Origin: Chryseobacterium sp. MYb7
Lineage (GTDB): Bacteria > Bacteroidota > Bacteroidia > Flavobacteriales > Weeksellaceae
Length of the DNA stretch: 64,000 bases
Direction: 5' to 3'
NCBI RefSeq assembly: GCF_002979455.1
Contig: NZ_PCOU01000018.1
Location: forward strand, 1-64,000
This document shows, piece by piece, positions 62,365-64,000 of this stretch (position 1 is the stretch's first letter; each line of letters opens with the position of its first letter). Below the pieces are notes generated by a model that ran no database searches, was not told the DNA's origin, and saw nothing but the letters and a program-made list of their open reading frames with translations. The position numbers were made by a program, and so were the translations under genes.

Positions 62365-62595
62365 AGCAATCTTAAAATTTTGGTAAGGTTGACAGAGTCT
62401 CTTTAAAAAACCTATACGTATTTAAATACTTAATGAAGTTATCACTGATGGAAGTCTCGCATCTGGAATATTGGATAATAAGCTGGATCTATTGATCGAT
62501 TTACGATATACATAAAATCATCGCAAACCTTACCATGATAGGTATATTAGCACATAATCAACTTAAAACAAGGGATATAAGATTGATTATTTATA
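62365..62595. other. Intergenic DNA between the HTH pair and tRNA-Ser
   Basis: About 230 nt. A short open stretch (62431-62513) reads LNEVITDGSLASGILDNKL... and stops; without a start codon or family match it may be a gene relic or chance. Confidence 0.35.
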
Positions 62596-62627
62596 CAAAA
62601 AAAGAGACGCTTAAAATAAGCGTCTCT
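62596..62627 (-). terminator. Terminator of tRNA-Ser
   Basis: AGAGACGCTT / AAGCGTCTCT (62603-62612 with 62618-62627) followed on the minus strand by a run of T (62596-62602 as A). Confidence 0.9.
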
Positions 62628-62632
62628 CTAAG

Positions 62633-62717
62633 CGGAGAGTGAGGGATTCGAACCCCCGGACCTGTTACAGTCAACAGTTTTCAAGACTGCCGCAATCGAC
62701 CACTCTGCCAACTCTCC
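62633..62717 (-). tRNA. tRNA-Ser (anticodon TGA)
   Basis: 85 nt including a long variable arm. The acceptor GGAGAGT pairs with ACTCTCC, the T arm contains GGTTCGAATCC, and the anticodon loop reads CTTGAAA, giving TGA for UCA codons. CCA is not encoded. tRNA-Ser genes are frequent integration sites for elements, but I see no att duplication. Confidence 0.95.
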
Positions 62718-62934
62718 TTTAACTCCGGCAGTGCCATTGTTTTCAGTGGTGCAAATATAGAAAGTTTTTTATTACTGACAAAATATTTTTTCAATAAAAT
62801 TTACATTTCCGTAATTTTAAAGAAAACTCAATTTTTTCAGACTTTCAAAATAGAAATATTAAAAACTCAACATCAGCCACTTACCCTAAAATAGGCAATA
62901 TTCTCTCTTCAATATTATTTTTCACAAATATATT

Positions 62935-63429
62935 TTATCCATAGTAATATTCTGTAGTGACATCTCCGCTAAAAACCGGATGCATATCCTGTTTTTGCAT
63001 ATTCAGTTCAAATAATCTTTCGCCATTTTTATTTCCACCCAGTATTTTTAAGGAATACCAACCATTTTCTAAGGAAAAAGTGATGCAATTTTCATCATTA
63101 ATAGAGGCGATATCTTTTAAATAGCCGATGCCTACAATTTTCACTTCATTGTTGGCGGTGTGAAACACCCAGCCTCGCGACTCCACCTCTACTTCATCAT
63201 CATTCAAAATCTTTTCATCGTTCACTGAAACCCGAAATGCATAGTAATCTTCTTCTACTCCTATGATTGGAATAGCAATTCCTGATTGTGTAATTTTATC
63301 TCCATGTTCGTTTTCTACGAAATATTTTAAAATATTATTGTCCTGAAGATGATTTTCTTCCAGATATTTTGCCAATAACTGCGGACTGAATACCACGAAC
63401 CCTTTAAGTTCAGAGAATATTTTCTTCAT
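62935..63429 (-). CDS. Hypothetical protein, possible immunity protein
   Basis: 164 residues, soluble, acidic. It contains FRVSVNDEKILNDDEVEVESRGWVFHTANNEVKIVGIGYL and FSLENGWYSLKILGG, a beta-rich pattern seen in small immunity-like proteins of polymorphic toxin loci. No defined family. It lies next to a SUKH-like gene on the same strand, which supports the immunity idea weakly. Confidence 0.5.
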   Translation of the reverse strand: MKKIFSELKGFVVFSPQLLAKYLEENHLQDNNILKYFVENEHGDKITQSGIAIPIIGVEEDYYAFRVSVNDEKILNDDEVEVESRGWVFHTANNEVKIVGIGYLKDIASINDENCITFSLENGWYSLKILGGNKNGERLFELNMQKQDMHPVFSGDVTTEYYYG

Positions 63430-63592
63430 ATATATTTGGATTGGATTTGGATTAAATATTTTATAAAGGAAAAAGCTACATGAATGGTAATATTATCATT
63501 GATTTTTAAAATTTTGAAGTTATCATTAAACATCTCCCTTTTTAATTGACCACCTGGTACATTTATTATTGGGGGAAAATATTATTCTTATG

Positions 63593-64000
63593 TTATTTTT
63601 TTTTTAAACATGTAAAACTTCTTGCCAGAGGTTCACTGGAAAATCGTAAAAATTCTTTGAAGTTACTCCCGGTTAAATTATCTACAGCCTCATACAAAGA
63701 TTGCCCAATTTTTCTAAAACCAATTCCTCTAAAATCGGTTAAATAGATATTGAATTCGTTGTCTACGTCTGATTCCGGATCCCAAAAAAGGTACAAGCCA
63801 TTATCACTTGAAGCAAAGGGAAATACCCTTTTTAATAACTCAGGAGAACCATCTGGCTCAATACTAAACCAAATATCATCATTATTAACATCATCTATGT
63901 ATGTATTTTTGATTCCTTCTGTTCTCACAAATAAAGAATCTCCATAGTTTTCCATTGGCAGATAAATATGAAATTCTTCAAGTGCTACCCCATATCCATA
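63593..64000 (-). CDS. SMI1/KNR4 (SUKH)-like protein, cut by window end
   Basis: Open from the window edge to a stop at 63593: 135 residues, N-terminus missing. The pattern YGVALEEFHIYLPMENYGDSLFV, VFPFASSDNGLYLFWDPESDVDNEFNIYLTDFRG and FKEFLRFSSEPLARSF matches the C-terminal half of SUKH immunity proteins. Such proteins neutralise nuclease or other toxins in polymorphic toxin systems; no toxin is visible within the window. An internal ATG at 63955 is not the real start. Confidence 0.65.
   Translation of the reverse strand, partial: YGYGVALEEFHIYLPMENYGDSLFVRTEGIKNTYIDDVNNDDIWFSIEPDGSPELLKRVFPFASSDNGLYLFWDPESDVDNEFNIYLTDFRGIGFRKIGQSLYEAVDNLTGSNFKEFLRFSSEPLARSFTCLKKK

Noticed and set aside
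1..64000. CRISPR arrays, rRNA genes and replication origin
   Set aside because: I saw no regularly spaced direct repeats, no rRNA landmarks and no dnaA-box cluster.

Overview
The window looks like a chromosomal segment of a Chryseobacterium-type flavobacterium (Bacteroidota, Weeksellaceae). The support is: Bacteroidota promoter boxes of the TAnnTTTG type, AT-rich intergenic DNA, a GldI-type lipoprotein, a fused DAHP synthase/chorismate mutase, a serC-serA-DUF1015 cluster, secreted proteins beginning with a QVGIN-type mature end, and Cys-rich peptides with a 'KxLKSINGG' double-glycine leader.

Layout. 1-4.4 kb: peroxiredoxin/thioredoxin/small-protein operon, a Bax-inhibitor-like membrane protein and an acyl-CoA reductase. 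4.4-8.3 kb: ferredoxin, then serine synthesis (serC, a 2-hydroxyacid dehydrogenase, DUF1015). 8.3-12.5 kb: three tandem paralogous secreted M28-type peptidases, the first of which has lost key catalytic residues. 12.6-16.2 kb: an accessory patch with a probably frameshifted gene, a structured non-coding region and a SIR2-like NAD-binding protein. 16.3-23.3 kb: two immunophilin-type lipoproteins, ilvE, mnmD, Nudix, DUF4294, M42 peptidase, rpe. 23.5-25.3 kb: a compact cluster of a signal-peptide-bearing precursor ending GHGCPACGMG, a DUF692/MNIO enzyme and a DUF1772 membrane protein, a candidate metal-dependent RiPP system. 25.5-34.7 kb: frameshifted GH29 fucosidase, ndk, a candidate small RNA, rsgA, aroF/aroQ fusion, dnaX with a poly-A frameshift signal, tetR and an alpha-oxoamine synthase. 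35-51.7 kb: mainly regulators (AraC, LuxR, a histidine kinase/response regulator pair, Crp, an ECF sigma factor) and small membrane or secreted proteins. 51.7-57 kb: metE under a cobalamin riboswitch, an Lrp regulator, VOC and alpha/beta hydrolase proteins. 57-64 kb: two Cys-rich GG-leader peptides, a tyrosine recombinase, a candidate invertible promoter, secreted proteins, two HTH proteins, tRNA-Ser and SUKH-like/immunity-like genes at the end.

Two systems deserve most attention. (1) The MNIO cluster at 23489-25339: precursor, modifying enzyme and membrane protein read the same way with gaps of 3 and 36 nt. (2) The segment 59197-59437: two identical 20-bp repeats in opposite orientation, each built as a tyrosine-recombinase core site (6-bp dyad arms around a 7-bp spacer), lie between a tyrosine recombinase and genes for exported proteins and enclose a TAnnTTTG promoter. 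This is what a phase-variable promoter would look like.

Four genes have frame breaks, three of them at homopolymers of A. One (dnaX) has the features of programmed frameshifting or slippage; the others (fucosidase, DUF1062, a hypothetical gene at 12.7 kb) may be decay or sequence error. Everything here comes from reading the sequence; no database search was run.
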